Of a stretch of DNA of 64,000 bases, positions 1 to 7,759 are shown one piece after another. Where the stretch lies: contig JAEYNR010000079.1 of the NCBI GenBank assembly GCA_023412475.1, positions 62,001-126,000 of the forward strand, in the 5' to 3' direction. Position numbers and translations under genes: made by a program. Position 1 is the stretch's first letter. Every line of letters starts with the position of its first letter. The stretch comes from Fibrobacterota bacterium (lineage in GTDB: Bacteria > Fibrobacterota > Chitinivibrionia > Chitinivibrionales > Chitinispirillaceae). The notes under the pieces are model-generated. The model was given only the letters and a program-made list of their open reading frames with translations. It did not search any database and was not told the DNA's origin.

Positions 1-1
1 T

Positions 2-625
2 CCCAAGACCCAATCTGCACTGCTTCAGGCGATGCAGGAGCAAGAGGTGACCTCATCTGGTCAAACCTATAAACTTCCCGATCCTTTCTGGGTGCTGGCC
101 ACTCAGAATCCTATCGAGCAGGAGGGGACATACCCTCTTCCAGAGGCACAGCAGGATCGCTTCATGTTTTCAATTCAGGTAGACTATCCTGATCTGGAGA
201 CTGAACTGCAGATTGTGCGTCAGACCACGATGGCAGAATCAGTTACAATTAATCCGGTGATAACCGATTCTCAGATAAAGGAGTATCGTGAACTGGTGAG
301 CCGGGTTCCTGTTGCGGAATCGGTGATTACCGCTGCGGTAAAGCTGGTCCGTTCCACCCGTCCTTTGACCCCCGAATGTCCTCAATCCTTAAAGCAACTG
401 ATCAGTTGGGGAGCAGGTCCCCGTGCTTCACAGTATCTGATTATTGCTGCAAAAGCATTTGCTCTTCTAGATAATCGTCCTACACCTGATCTTTCCGATA
501 TTCGCAGGGCTGCTTATCCTGTGCTTCGTCATCGGCTGATACGTTCATTTCATGCTGAGGTGGATAATGTCGGCACAGATGATATAATTAAGGAAATAGT
601 GGAAGCAGTAATAAAAGGGAAATGA
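2..625 (+). CDS. MoxR-family AAA+ ATPase, C-terminal part (5' end outside window)
   Basis: The frame is open from the window edge, so the N-terminus with Walker A lies outside. The visible 207 residues begin in the segment just after Walker B (KTQSALLQAMQE), then show the sensor-1 stretch WVLATQNPIEQEG and the arginine-finger region YPLPEAQQDRFMF, followed by the helical lid with LPDPFW- and RRAAYPVLRHR-type sequence. This order is diagnostic of MoxR ATPases. Known family role: chaperone-like ATPases that act with VWA-domain or DUF58 proteins in maturing envelope or metalloprotein complexes. No partner gene follows; the next gene is an ECF sigma factor almost 300 bases away, so partners, if linked, lie upstream of the window. 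Confidence 0.93.
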   Translation, partial: PKTQSALLQAMQEQEVTSSGQTYKLPDPFWVLATQNPIEQEGTYPLPEAQQDRFMFSIQVDYPDLETELQIVRQTTMAESVTINPVITDSQIKEYRELVSRVPVAESVITAAVKLVRSTRPLTPECPQSLKQLISWGAGPRASQYLIIAAKAFALLDNRPTPDLSDIRRAAYPVLRHRLIRSFHAEVDNVGTDDIIKEIVEAVIKGK

Positions 626-909
626 TCTTTTATTACTGCTCAAAAATCTGAGTATAATATCCAGATTAATATCTAATCGAAAAGAATAGGAACTAATATT
701 AAAACAACAGTTAATCAGAAAAAATTGGAAAAAAATATCTAAACTGAGAATCGGATTCTGATTCTCTGAACTGTTTATTTCTGATTGTTTCCGATTTTGT
801 CCGATTTCTAAGATGACATTTATTTCGTAAACGAACCGTTTTCCAAAAACATACTACTAATTTGAGAGTGGAAATACACATTGTTCAATTGTAAATAGAG
901 CGGACTCTT
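626..909. other. AT-rich intergenic region with inverted repeats
   Basis: No coding frame seen. It contains a short dyad at 747-767 (GAGAATC, 7-base loop, GATTCTC). A longer degenerate stretch at about 668-812, beginning AATATCTAATCGAAAAG, resembles the intergenic element at 32870-33002. The promoter of the sigma factor operon should lie here but no convincing -35/-10 pair stands out. Confidence 0.5.
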
Positions 910-1479
910 ATGAATAAAACGCTTCTGGAGCCCACAAAAGAGCTTCTTGAAGAATGTAAGTCTGGTAATCAGGTTGCATTCAAAGAAATCTTCCACATGT
1001 ATCGTTCTTATGCCTATAATCTGATCTATAAAATTACAGGACCTTATGGAGATCACGAAGACTTGCTTCAGGAGGTCTTCTTTCAGATCTACCTCTCTTT
1101 GAAGACTTTTCAGGGGGATTCTTCCTTTAAAACCTGGTTTCATCGGGTCGTGATCCATGTTTGTACCCGAAGATGGAGATATCAGAAAGCAGAGAAGCGG
1201 ATCTCCTCGAAAAACACAGTGAATATAGATGCTGTGGAAAACACGGTGCCGTCTACTGAACAAAATACCTTAAAGCAGTTGGAGCTCAAAGATCTGGTGG
1301 AACAGTCTTTGGAAGAGTTGGATTATAAGTTGCGTATTCCTTTAGTGCTCAACATTTATAGTGAAATGGATCTCGCAGAGATCGCCACAATTATGGGGAT
1401 TCCTGAGGGAACAGTTAAATCGCGTCTTTTTACAGCACGAAAACAAATGAGAGAATTTCTGGACACTCTGGATAAATGA
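910..1479 (+). CDS. ECF-type RNA polymerase sigma factor
   Basis: A 189-residue sigma-70 family protein of the extracytoplasmic-function class. Region 2 spans roughly residues 15-90 and contains DHEDLLQEVFFQIY, the core-binding and -10 recognition part. Region 4 spans about 130-185 and contains a helix-turn-helix read as MDLAEIATIMGIPEGTVKSR. There is no region 3, as expected for ECF factors. The stop codon overlaps the start of the FecR-domain gene in an ATGA junction at 1476-1479, so the two are translationally coupled. That partner has a single membrane segment and a large periplasmic part, so it probably serves as the anti-sigma/sensor. The inducing signal is unknown. Confidence 0.93.
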   Translation: MNKTLLEPTKELLEECKSGNQVAFKEIFHMYRSYAYNLIYKITGPYGDHEDLLQEVFFQIYLSLKTFQGDSSFKTWFHRVVIHVCTRRWRYQKAEKRISSKNTVNIDAVENTVPSTEQNTLKQLELKDLVEQSLEELDYKLRIPLVLNIYSEMDLAEIATIMGIPEGTVKSRLFTARKQMREFLDTLDK

Positions 1480-3725
1480 TGAACGCTGAGAACTATAAAG
1501 ACACCTGGTTTGAAGATACTCTGCGAGCGAACTGTAGCTGCGCTGCAATCAATTTTGATGCAGTTGAGGCTTGCATTCTAGATCGTATCAACAGAGCTGA
1601 AGAGATGGGTGTGTTTTCACTAATGAAACTGGAAAATATCGTATCAGCGGAAATGTTACAGAGAGTGGAAAAAGAGCTTTTTGCCCAAATCGGTCAGTAT
1701 AAAGAATATGAAGAACCTATAAATGAGTGTATCAGGATCGAAAATGATCTCACTCATGCACAATGGGAGCGACTCGAAGCCAAATTATCCTCTAAAATCA
1801 AGAATTATGCTGAAGTCCCGCTCTGGGAGCAGTTTATTATGAATTCACAGTCTGAGCCTTTATCTGGTGATTGGGATCGGATAGAAGACAATATTTTTGA
1901 AACAATCTCTCAATCGGAAAAGCAAGAATCCTGGATTCTTTGTACTAAAAATGAAGAGGTATGTGCTCCGGCAGAAATCGAGAACGAGGAGCAGCTTTTA
2001 GAGGAAAGACTCAGTGAAAACCAGTCCATGAAATCTTTTGAACTGGAGCTTAAAAGAGATATAGTTCTTTCTTTAAGCCAGATAGAAAAGATTGAGGATT
2101 CTCTCTTTAGCCGTATAGAAAAAAATAATGAGCAGATAAAGCTAGAAAAACAGCCTTTCTGGGCATTTATCGATCATTACCTGATAATATTTAAGACAGC
2201 AGGTCTGGTTTCTGCCCTGATATTGTTACTTATCGGGGGAGTGACTCTCTATCCGAGGTATTATAATAAGCCAGAATCTCCAGTGAATACATTTGCATAC
2301 CAGGTGTATGGTAGTGCCATGGAAATTCCTGGGATAAGCGACAAAATTGACAACGAATTTGCTTCGGTATCGGGTGGAATAGTCAAGCTGCTTAACAAAC
2401 ATGGCAGTATTGAACTACGAAATGATTCAAAAATTAAAATGCTGAAAGTTACTGAAAAAACTGCTCATTACCGGGTGAATCTGCCTGGCAGTGATAAGAA
2501 AGATAACCGGTTCGCTCCGCAGGTTGCGTTTCTGGTGAAGCGGCATCAAGTGGATGAAGAGTTTCTCGTCCATACATCCGATTATCAGATTGCAGTAAAA
2601 GGAACCTACTTTAAGCTGGAGCCGGGTTTCGCAGGGACAGTTACTACCAGAGTTCTTGAGGGCGTGGTCAGTGTCTCTTCGCAGCATTTTGACCAGGTAG
2701 AGCTTGGTGCGGGCCAGAGTTTTCAGTATGATCCGACTAAAAAGCGCTATGTGGTTAAGGATGGTGGGCAGATAGTATTGCGTCAGAATATTGAAAAGAT
2801 CCCTGAGATTGATTCGATGACCGGATACAGAATGGTGCAGATAAGAAGTTCTGTCGAAGGGGCAAATGTCTATGTTAATGGCAAGCTCTATGGAACTGCC
2901 CCGGTTGCTATACGATCACATTTGGGTAGCTACAGTATAAGCTTGTCCAGTGAAGGATATATGTCACTTGATACGGTGGTTACTATTTTTGATAATGACC
3001 AGGGTAATGTTTTTACTTTTACTCTTAATAAAGAGAAAAGGCCACTTGTGGCCAAAAAAGTTCAGCCTCAGAAACCGGTAGTAGAGAAGATCGATACGCC
3101 AGAGAAAATCGATTCCATTTCACAGCCTGAAGTGGCAGCCATTACACCTGAAATGATTAGCAGTAAATTTCTTGAAGAGGAAGATTCATCATCTAAGGAA
3201 AGTGAAGAGCTTTATACAAAGGCACAGAAAGAGGAGCTGGCCGGAAACTGGGAAGCAGCCATAGATCTTTATCAGTTGGTGTTTGACAATAAAAACTCAC
3301 CCAGGCTGATCCGTGAAGATGCGCTCTTTTCTATCGGGAGGCTAAAGGTGGATAATGTTCATAATCTAACCGAAGCATCACAGGTGTTTCTTACCTATCT
3401 TGCACTTTTTCCGCAGGGCTCATTTGCAGGAGAGAGCTGGTTGCGTCTGGCTGAACTGGAGTTTGGCAGCAGGCCCGAAAATGCAACCCGTTATTATGAA
3501 AAATTTTTCCAGCTTTTCCCACAACATCCCAGGATTGTAGAACTGAAAAACCGGGTGGGTGTCATATATCTTCAGCAAAAACGATATGATGAAGCAATTG
3601 CTCTTTTCAAAGAAGCTCTTCAAAGCCCTGTGCTTTCCGGCAAAAAACAGCGAGCGCTGATATCTGAGAATCTCGAACGCGCCCTGAAGCAAAAAGCGTC
3701 AAGTGATAACCTGGTAAATCGTTAA
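1476..3725 (+). CDS. FecR-PEGA-TPR single-pass membrane protein, likely anti-sigma/sensor
   Basis: 749 residues. The first 230 are acidic, soluble and helical, with repeated short units (for example around ERLEAKLSSKI and DRIEDNIFETI), and probably face the cytoplasm where they could hold the sigma factor. One membrane segment lies near 235-260 (AGLVSALILLLIGGVTLYP). A FecR-like beta domain follows at about 300-430, including YQIAVKGTYFKLEPG. A PEGA domain sits at about 455-515 (GANVYVNGKLYGTAPV), then a Pro/Lys-rich linker. The C-terminus (585-740) has tetratricopeptide repeats. FecR, PEGA and TPR together suggest a periplasmic protein or peptidoglycan sensor controlling the upstream sigma factor. 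The 4-base overlap with that gene supports a joint role. The domain borders are approximate. Confidence 0.85.
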   Translation: MMNAENYKDTWFEDTLRANCSCAAINFDAVEACILDRINRAEEMGVFSLMKLENIVSAEMLQRVEKELFAQIGQYKEYEEPINECIRIENDLTHAQWERLEAKLSSKIKNYAEVPLWEQFIMNSQSEPLSGDWDRIEDNIFETISQSEKQESWILCTKNEEVCAPAEIENEEQLLEERLSENQSMKSFELELKRDIVLSLSQIEKIEDSLFSRIEKNNEQIKLEKQPFWAFIDHYLIIFKTAGLVSALILLLIGGVTLYPRYYNKPESPVNTFAYQVYGSAMEIPGISDKIDNEFASVSGGIVKLLNKHGSIELRNDSKIKMLKVTEKTAHYRVNLPGSDKKDNRFAPQVAFLVKRHQVDEEFLVHTSDYQIAVKGTYFKLEPGFAGTVTTRVLEGVVSVSSQHFDQVELGAGQSFQYDPTKKRYVVKDGGQIVLRQNIEKIPEIDSMTGYRMVQIRSSVEGANVYVNGKLYGTAPVAIRSHLGSYSISLSSEGYMSLDTVVTIFDNDQGNVFTFTLNKEKRPLVAKKVQPQKPVVEKIDTPEKIDSISQPEVAAITPEMISSKFLEEEDSSSKESEELYTKAQKEELAGNWEAAIDLYQLVFDNKNSPRLIREDALFSIGRLKVDNVHNLTEASQVFLTYLALFPQGSFAGESWLRLAELEFGSRPENATRYYEKFFQLFPQHPRIVELKNRVGVIYLQQKRYDEAIALFKEALQSPVLSGKKQRALISENLERALKQKASSDNLVNR

Positions 3726-3815
3726 TTTTTCTTTCAATTTTGTATAACTGCGAGTATAATCATTTTTGATTCTTTAGGGCTAAATATTCATGTATATGAG
3801 TCAATAAGGGCATCC

Positions 3816-3886
3816 TTGTTCCTTTAGGGACAACATATTTATAGACAAACAAGCTACCAAAAACGTCTTTGTCCCGTAGGGACAAA
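3816..3886. repeat. Two short palindromes of the TTTGTCCC-GTA-GGGACAAA type
   Basis: A perfect hairpin with 8-base arms and a 3-base GTA loop lies at 3868-3886, and an imperfect copy lies at 3816-3833. The shape (short GC arms, TAC/GTA-like loop) matches the ATGCCC-TAC-GGGCAT palindromes further on, so both look like members of one REP-like class. They sit immediately upstream of the 89-aa gene. Confidence 0.6.
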
Positions 3887-3907
3887 ATAAAAACAGGAGG
3901 GAAATGA

Positions 3908-4177
3908 ATGAATAACAAAGCAAAACATTACATTGTGGGCATTCATGTCACCAACCGGGTAAAACATGTCCCATCTGTGCAGAATGTGCTCACCGAATTC
4001 GGCTGCAGCATAAAGACCAGGATAGGTCTTCATGAGATGTCCGATAATACCTGTTCACCTAACGGTCTCATTTTGGTGGAGTTGATTGGTGATGATAATA
4101 ATTTGACGAATTTTACATCTGCTCTGCTGAAAATCGAGGGTGTGGAGGTAAAGGAGATGATTTTCTCTCATGATTGA
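3908..4177 (+). CDS. Small ACT/NikR-C-like protein of the TM1266 (iron-only hydrogenase system regulator) type
   Basis: 89 residues, alternating strands and helices typical of the ferredoxin-like ACT/NikR C-terminal fold. The opening YIVGIHVTNRVKHVPSVQNV, the central IKTRIGLHE, and the closing LLKIEGVEVKEMIF follow the pattern of TM1266-like proteins, which often sit near [FeFe]-hydrogenase maturation genes. No hydrogenase gene is in this window, so the assignment rests on sequence pattern only. Start chosen because a strong AGGAGGG lies six bases before the ATG at 3908; another ATG at 3904 is out of frame. It is isolated, flanked by palindromic repeats on both sides. Confidence 0.6.
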   Translation: MNNKAKHYIVGIHVTNRVKHVPSVQNVLTEFGCSIKTRIGLHEMSDNTCSPNGLILVELIGDDNNLTNFTSALLKIEGVEVKEMIFSHD

Positions 4178-4216
4178 TTTTCGACCGGCATCGCCCCATA
4201 CCGGCTACAAGCAATG

Positions 4217-4453
4217 ATGCCCTACGGGCATGTTTGAACATTCTTATGGTGTAACGTTTGTGCAAAACCACCCTGGATTATTATGAATTTCCCTTCGGGA
4301 ATACGTTCTATTTTGCTTTTCCACATTTTTGTGACGAATCCGCATTTTAATCATTGCAATTATCTACAAGCAGGGATGCCCTACGGGCATCTTTTGCAAT
4401 GAATTCCATTTTAAATTCCCGTTATCTGCAAGCAGGGATGCCCTATAGGCATC
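4217..4453. repeat. Three REP-like palindromes (ATGCCCTACGGGCAT class)
   Basis: Hairpins with ATGCCC/GGGCAT arms around a TAC or TAT centre lie at 4217-4231, 4375-4391 and 4437-4453 (the last reads CCCTATAGGC). The second and third share flanks: a TTTTAA-containing AT-rich lead, then ATCTGCAAGCAGG before the hairpin and CTTTTG or CTTTGG with ATGAAT after it. A fourth copy lies at 5142-5156. The copies bracket an IS200-like transposase, which is the usual arrangement for REP sequences and their REP-associated tyrosine transposases. Confidence 0.75.
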
Positions 4454-4553
4454 TTTGGGAATGAATATCTATCTTAAACGTCGATTATACCAGTATATAA
4501 AGATTGTGGAGCTATTCAGCCTTATGGGATGGAAACATTCCTAATGGCCACGG

Positions 4554-5021
4554 TTATGAAAAAAAAGAAAACAGATATTTTTCATTATATTCAATACCAA
4601 ATTTTTTTAATAAAGCGATGTATTCTCGCTTGAATGTCGCTTTTTTATGATGCTCTTCCTGGTTCTTGATATATTTATACACTTTTTCAACATGCGACCG
4701 GCTATAGGTAAATGCACCATATCCAGATTGCTAGGAGAATTTTCGATTAAATAACCGCTTATCATTAATAAATGATGAAGAACTTTTTTTGATGGTTGAG
4801 ACCAACTCTGAGATACTCATTGTATGATGCAAACCTAAAAAAATATGAATATGGTCCTCTACTCCATTAACGATTATTGTTTTATTTTTGTAGCTGTTGA
4901 TTGTTCCACTGATATACCTGAAAATCATCTCATTTAATTCTTTATTGATTAAAAAACACTGCCTTTTTTCTACTGCAAAGACTATCTGGACATATAATTG
5001 TGTGAAAACACCTGGTTTCAT
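4554..5021 (-). pseudogene. IS200/REP-type Y1 transposase, interrupted by one in-frame amber codon
   Basis: The N-terminal part starts at MKPGVFTQLYVQIVFAVEKR and carries the HUH metal motif in GVEDHIHIFLG. The frame hits TAG at 4731-4733, directly after FNRKFS. Reading on in the same frame gives QSGYGAFTYS, then YKYIKNQEEHH (holding the expected catalytic tyrosine) and ends IEYNEKYLF at TAA 4554-4556. In this family the position after KFS is nearly always tryptophan, so a single TGG to TAG change explains the stop. The rest is intact and of normal length (about 155 residues). It is therefore a recent pseudogene, or a readthrough case. A GTG/ATG start up to 5066 is possible. REP-like palindromes lie on both sides. 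Confidence 0.85.
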
Positions 5022-5141
5022 GAAATGTTTGCCTCCATTTAATGTGGATTTTTTTTTATCTATCATGATGATGGATGGATGTTATTGCATTTTATTTTTG
5101 TGATGAATTTCCATTTTAAATATCCGTATCTGCAGGCATGT

Positions 5142-5156
5142 ATGCCCTACAGGCAT
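5142..5156. repeat. Fourth REP-like palindrome
   Basis: ATGCCCTACAGGCAT, with the lead TTTTAAATATCCGTATCTGCAG and the trailer CTTTTGTGACGAAT resembling the flanks of the copies at 4375 and 4437. It lies on the far side of the transposase from the other three. Confidence 0.65.
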
Positions 5157-5630
5157 CTTTTGTGACGAATACCTGTTTTTTGTAGAGCGTTCACTCTGGT
5201 AGAGGGAAACGTTCTCTGGAGCTGAAGCAACAATTGTGCTAATTCAGGCGGATGAAATAATGATTCCTTGGAATGCGTTAAATTTTGGGTTTTTCAACGG
5301 ATGGTGGATGAATTGCAGGCATTTTGTAATGAAAATCATACGAAAACACGTGATTTCTTTGCATTAGGCACATTTTGCTTAACAAAACTGCAAAAAAACT
5401 TTGCAAATCGTATTTTTTCTTTATAAAAAATAGGAAAATTCCTTGTTGAATAAACATCATTCATATCTGATATTTGATTTATGCGCAAAAAATTGGAAAA
5501 ATTGTTTGCTAATGAATAAAAATGCTTTGCAAAAGGATGTGTTTTCACTGAAAAACAATAGATATTCAATAATATATAGCCGACATTTGATAAAAATCGC
5601 TAAAAGAACCTATAAAAATATAGAATGGTC

Positions 5631-5798
5631 CTATTTGAACTAGCGTTGATGTTTGTTGTTCTAGCATTGATGTTTGTTGAAAACAAAATGATGCTTGTTG
5701 AAAGTTGATTGTTATTTGTTCAAAACAGAATGATATTTATTGAAATTTGATTCATCTTTGTTGAGAACTGGAAATTGTTTGTTCAACAAACATTTATC
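5631..5798. repeat. Degenerate tandem array, eight units of exactly 21 bp
   Basis: The core TTTGTTGAA (variants CTTGTTGAA, TTTGTTCAA, TTTATTGAA) begins at 5652, 5673, 5694, 5715, 5736, 5757 and 5778, always 21 bases apart. A more diverged unit starts at 5631. The tail of the unit is AT-rich and often ends TTGATG or ATGATG. The last unit forms a perfect 8-1-8 palindrome, TGTTTGTT-C-AACAAACA, at 5776-5792. The period could be heptad-coding DNA that has decayed (both strands carry internal stops), or a protein-binding array phased at two helical turns. Confidence 0.85.
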
Positions 5799-6077
5799 GA
5801 TTATTGCGCATAAAGGTTTCGCTCTATAATAAAACCACACATTCCTGTAAAAACAATTTTTGAGGTTGGTTTAAATTAAAATAATGGAAAAGAAGGAAGG
5901 AGTGACGCTCTCTCATTTCTGGCTTTCAGGAAACCACTGCTAAGCCAGTGGAGCCAGATGTCTCGTAAAGGCACTGTCGTGCTTCTTGCTTTCGCGCTTT
6001 GCCGCTTAATCAAGCTACAGCTTGTGGCAATAGCACTTGACTGAAAAATAAATATCAATGAGAAAGCGCCCTGCTTT

Positions 6078-6554
6078 TTAGATTGGCTCTGTTGTGATGG
6101 TTTCGGCTCTTGATTTTCTTACAAACCTTTTGCTTAACTCATCCAGAACCTGTTCTGATCCATCGAAAAGATCTTTGTTAGCCTTTAGATTAGAATATAC
6201 GATAAGAGCAGTCGAGTAGGCTTCTGCGCCCACCTGCAGATAGGTATCATTAACCTTGTCTGAAAGGATAATAATTTTTTGGTAAATAGAGAAGAGCTGA
6301 TTGTAAAGTTTGACATCTATACCAAACTCTTCCAAAGACAGCTTTTGGGGCAAAACTTCAGAATGCTCGGTGGCAAATTCCAGTGCTTTATTAACGAAAG
6401 CGACACTTTTATCGCCAAATTTCGGCAATGCCTTTCTCTCTTTTATCGTTAGATCCAGAAGAAATGGAAGATCGGTTAATATCTGATCGATAGATGCATT
6501 AACTCTGGCGAAAGTCTCTTCATTGAGTTCCGTACTGATTTTGTCTAGTCGCAT
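6078..6554 (-). CDS. Unknown 158-aa helical protein
   Basis: I do not recognise a family. The protein is soluble, predicted almost entirely helical, without signal peptide or cysteines, and reads from MRLDKISTELNEETFARVNAS to KSRAETITTEPI. The gene looks real: AGGAGGT lies seven bases before the ATG and the composition resembles neighbouring genes. It stands alone between two gene-poor stretches. The helical repeats around residues 60-140 could be a four-helix bundle, but no metal or active-site motif is visible. Confidence 0.7.
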   Translation of the reverse strand: MRLDKISTELNEETFARVNASIDQILTDLPFLLDLTIKERKALPKFGDKSVAFVNKALEFATEHSEVLPQKLSLEEFGIDVKLYNQLFSIYQKIIILSDKVNDTYLQVGAEAYSTALIVYSNLKANKDLFDGSEQVLDELSKRFVRKSRAETITTEPI

Positions 6555-6979
6555 TGGAGTACCTCCTGGAAAAAAATGGAATGAAAAGCAAAGCCATTAA
6601 ATGGGCTGCCGTTATTATAATGAGAATTGTTTTTTCGGAAAAAAAATACCAGGAACAGAAACACAAATAAAAAAAGGACAGAAACTAATAGAAACAGAAA
6701 CAGGAACTTAAGAGATATCTGAAAGCCACTTTAGATTACTGGCTCAATAAAAAATGGGTTAACTTTATGTTGTTTAAAATAGTTGTGTTTACCTTGTTGA
6801 GCAACATAAATATGCTGTTTGCTGATTTTTTTATTGTTTGGTGCAGTCGTAGGGAAATGTTTTAACTGGTGATGAACGCAGACAGTGGCTTTTTACATAG
6901 TTTAAAGAGAAATATTTCAAAACAGACAAAGAGTTTTTCATTCGTGGATGACTCATAAGCAAATGGGGCATATTGCTAG
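6555..6979. other. Gene-free AT-rich stretch
   Basis: Contains the ribosome binding site of the 158-aa gene at its left edge and a purine-rich run at about 6640-6720 with repeated GGAACAGAAAC-like words. That purine run looks like one arm of the degenerate hairpins seen at 668, 22035, 32870 and 51180, without a clear second arm. Nothing else recognised. Confidence 0.4.
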
Positions 6980-7747
6980 TCATGTTTCACACTTTCTAAG
7001 TTTTATCATCCTTGTCCCATCTGGAGCATTATATTCTTCAGTTTCGATATATCCGGCCTTTTTGTAGAACTCTCTATTTCGCAAACTCTTTAGTCCTGTG
7101 AATAACTCGAAGGAAGAAGCAGTAGAAAAGTTGTTTTCAATTGCATGGAGCAATTTTTTTCCAATTCCTTTTCTCTGATAAATTGGTTCAACTATTAATC
7201 TGCCAATAAGGCAGGTAGTATCAATCAGTTTTGCCCGCACAGACCCAACAATCTGATTTTTGATTTTTGCTTTCAAAATAGTGTTACTTGAAAAATCATT
7301 TTTCATGCTTTCAATGTCTTGAAGCATCGGAGGGATATTAAAGTTATTATCATTCAATTCGGCTTCTTGAACATATGCGCGCTTTTGCATCGACAGAATT
7401 GCACTGGCATCATTTAAATCGGCAAAAGAGATTTGTATCTCTTCTGAACTATCATCTGCTTTGCCCCAATGATCTATCTCTTTACCAATAAAGTATGCAA
7501 CAATATTCCTGTATAGTGTTTCAACAAATTGCGGGTTTAATCCATATACCGAAGCCCAATCTTTTCTTTTTTCAATCATTGATTCAACACGGTTTTCAGC
7601 TCTAACATCTTCCTCTGACTTCTTGAATTTTGCGGCATTTTTTACAAAAGTACTTCGAATTCTCAAATCAAGGATTATGTTCTTATCCAGTTCATCTATG
7701 CATTCCCTGATCTCTTCAATGCTTTTACAATCTTCTGCTTTTTTCAT
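6980..7747 (-). CDS. AroQ-type chorismate mutase/PchB-like domain fused to a GNAT acetyltransferase
   Basis: 255 residues in two parts. Residues 1-95 follow the PchB (isochorismate pyruvate-lyase) and AroQ chorismate mutase pattern: EDCKSIEEIRECIDELDKNI, the buried arginine segment LRIRSTFVKNAAKFK, RAENRVESMIEKRKDWA, and a final helix FVETLYRNIVAYFIGKEI. Residues 105-255 are a GNAT fold with the acetyl-CoA loop RLIVEPIYQRKGIGKKLL and a typical C-terminal FYKKAGY. The reaction cannot be settled by eye: chorismate mutation, pyruvate lyase, or a non-catalytic binding role are all possible. It lies 12 bases after the helicase gene on the same strand and is probably co-transcribed with it, which does not suggest an aromatic pathway setting. 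Confidence 0.85.
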   Translation of the reverse strand: MKKAEDCKSIEEIRECIDELDKNIILDLRIRSTFVKNAAKFKKSEEDVRAENRVESMIEKRKDWASVYGLNPQFVETLYRNIVAYFIGKEIDHWGKADDSSEEIQISFADLNDASAILSMQKRAYVQEAELNDNNFNIPPMLQDIESMKNDFSSNTILKAKIKNQIVGSVRAKLIDTTCLIGRLIVEPIYQRKGIGKKLLHAIENNFSTASSFELFTGLKSLRNREFYKKAGYIETEEYNAPDGTRMIKLRKCET

Positions 7748-7759
7748 ATTTTTCTCGTC

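Larger units (their letters stand above)
5067..6077. other. Gene-free, AT-rich kilobase with repeats
   Basis: No protein frame with recognisable sequence was found. It contains the fourth REP-like palindrome (5142-5156), the 21-bp tandem array (5631-5798) and, near 5931-5953, a short sequence reading AAACCACTGCTAAGCCAGTG. A close relative of that last sequence occurs inverted at 62600-62625. The remainder shows no structure I can interpret. Confidence 0.5.

Noticed and set aside
4897..5103. Plus-strand frame opposite the transposase gene
   Set aside because: It is the antisense shadow of a clearly recognisable Y1 transposase.
3816..5156. Palindromes considered as transcription terminators
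   Set aside because: They lack T-runs, recur with shared flanks and surround a Y1 transposase, which fits REP-like elements better.
5631..5798. The 21-bp array considered as a CRISPR
   Set aside because: Unit length equals the whole period with no spacers, units are degenerate and there are no cas genes.
5876..6058. A 60-aa minus-strand frame in the repeat-rich gap
   Set aside because: No ribosome binding site, low-complexity serine-rich sequence and no family; part of the stretch is a dispersed sequence.
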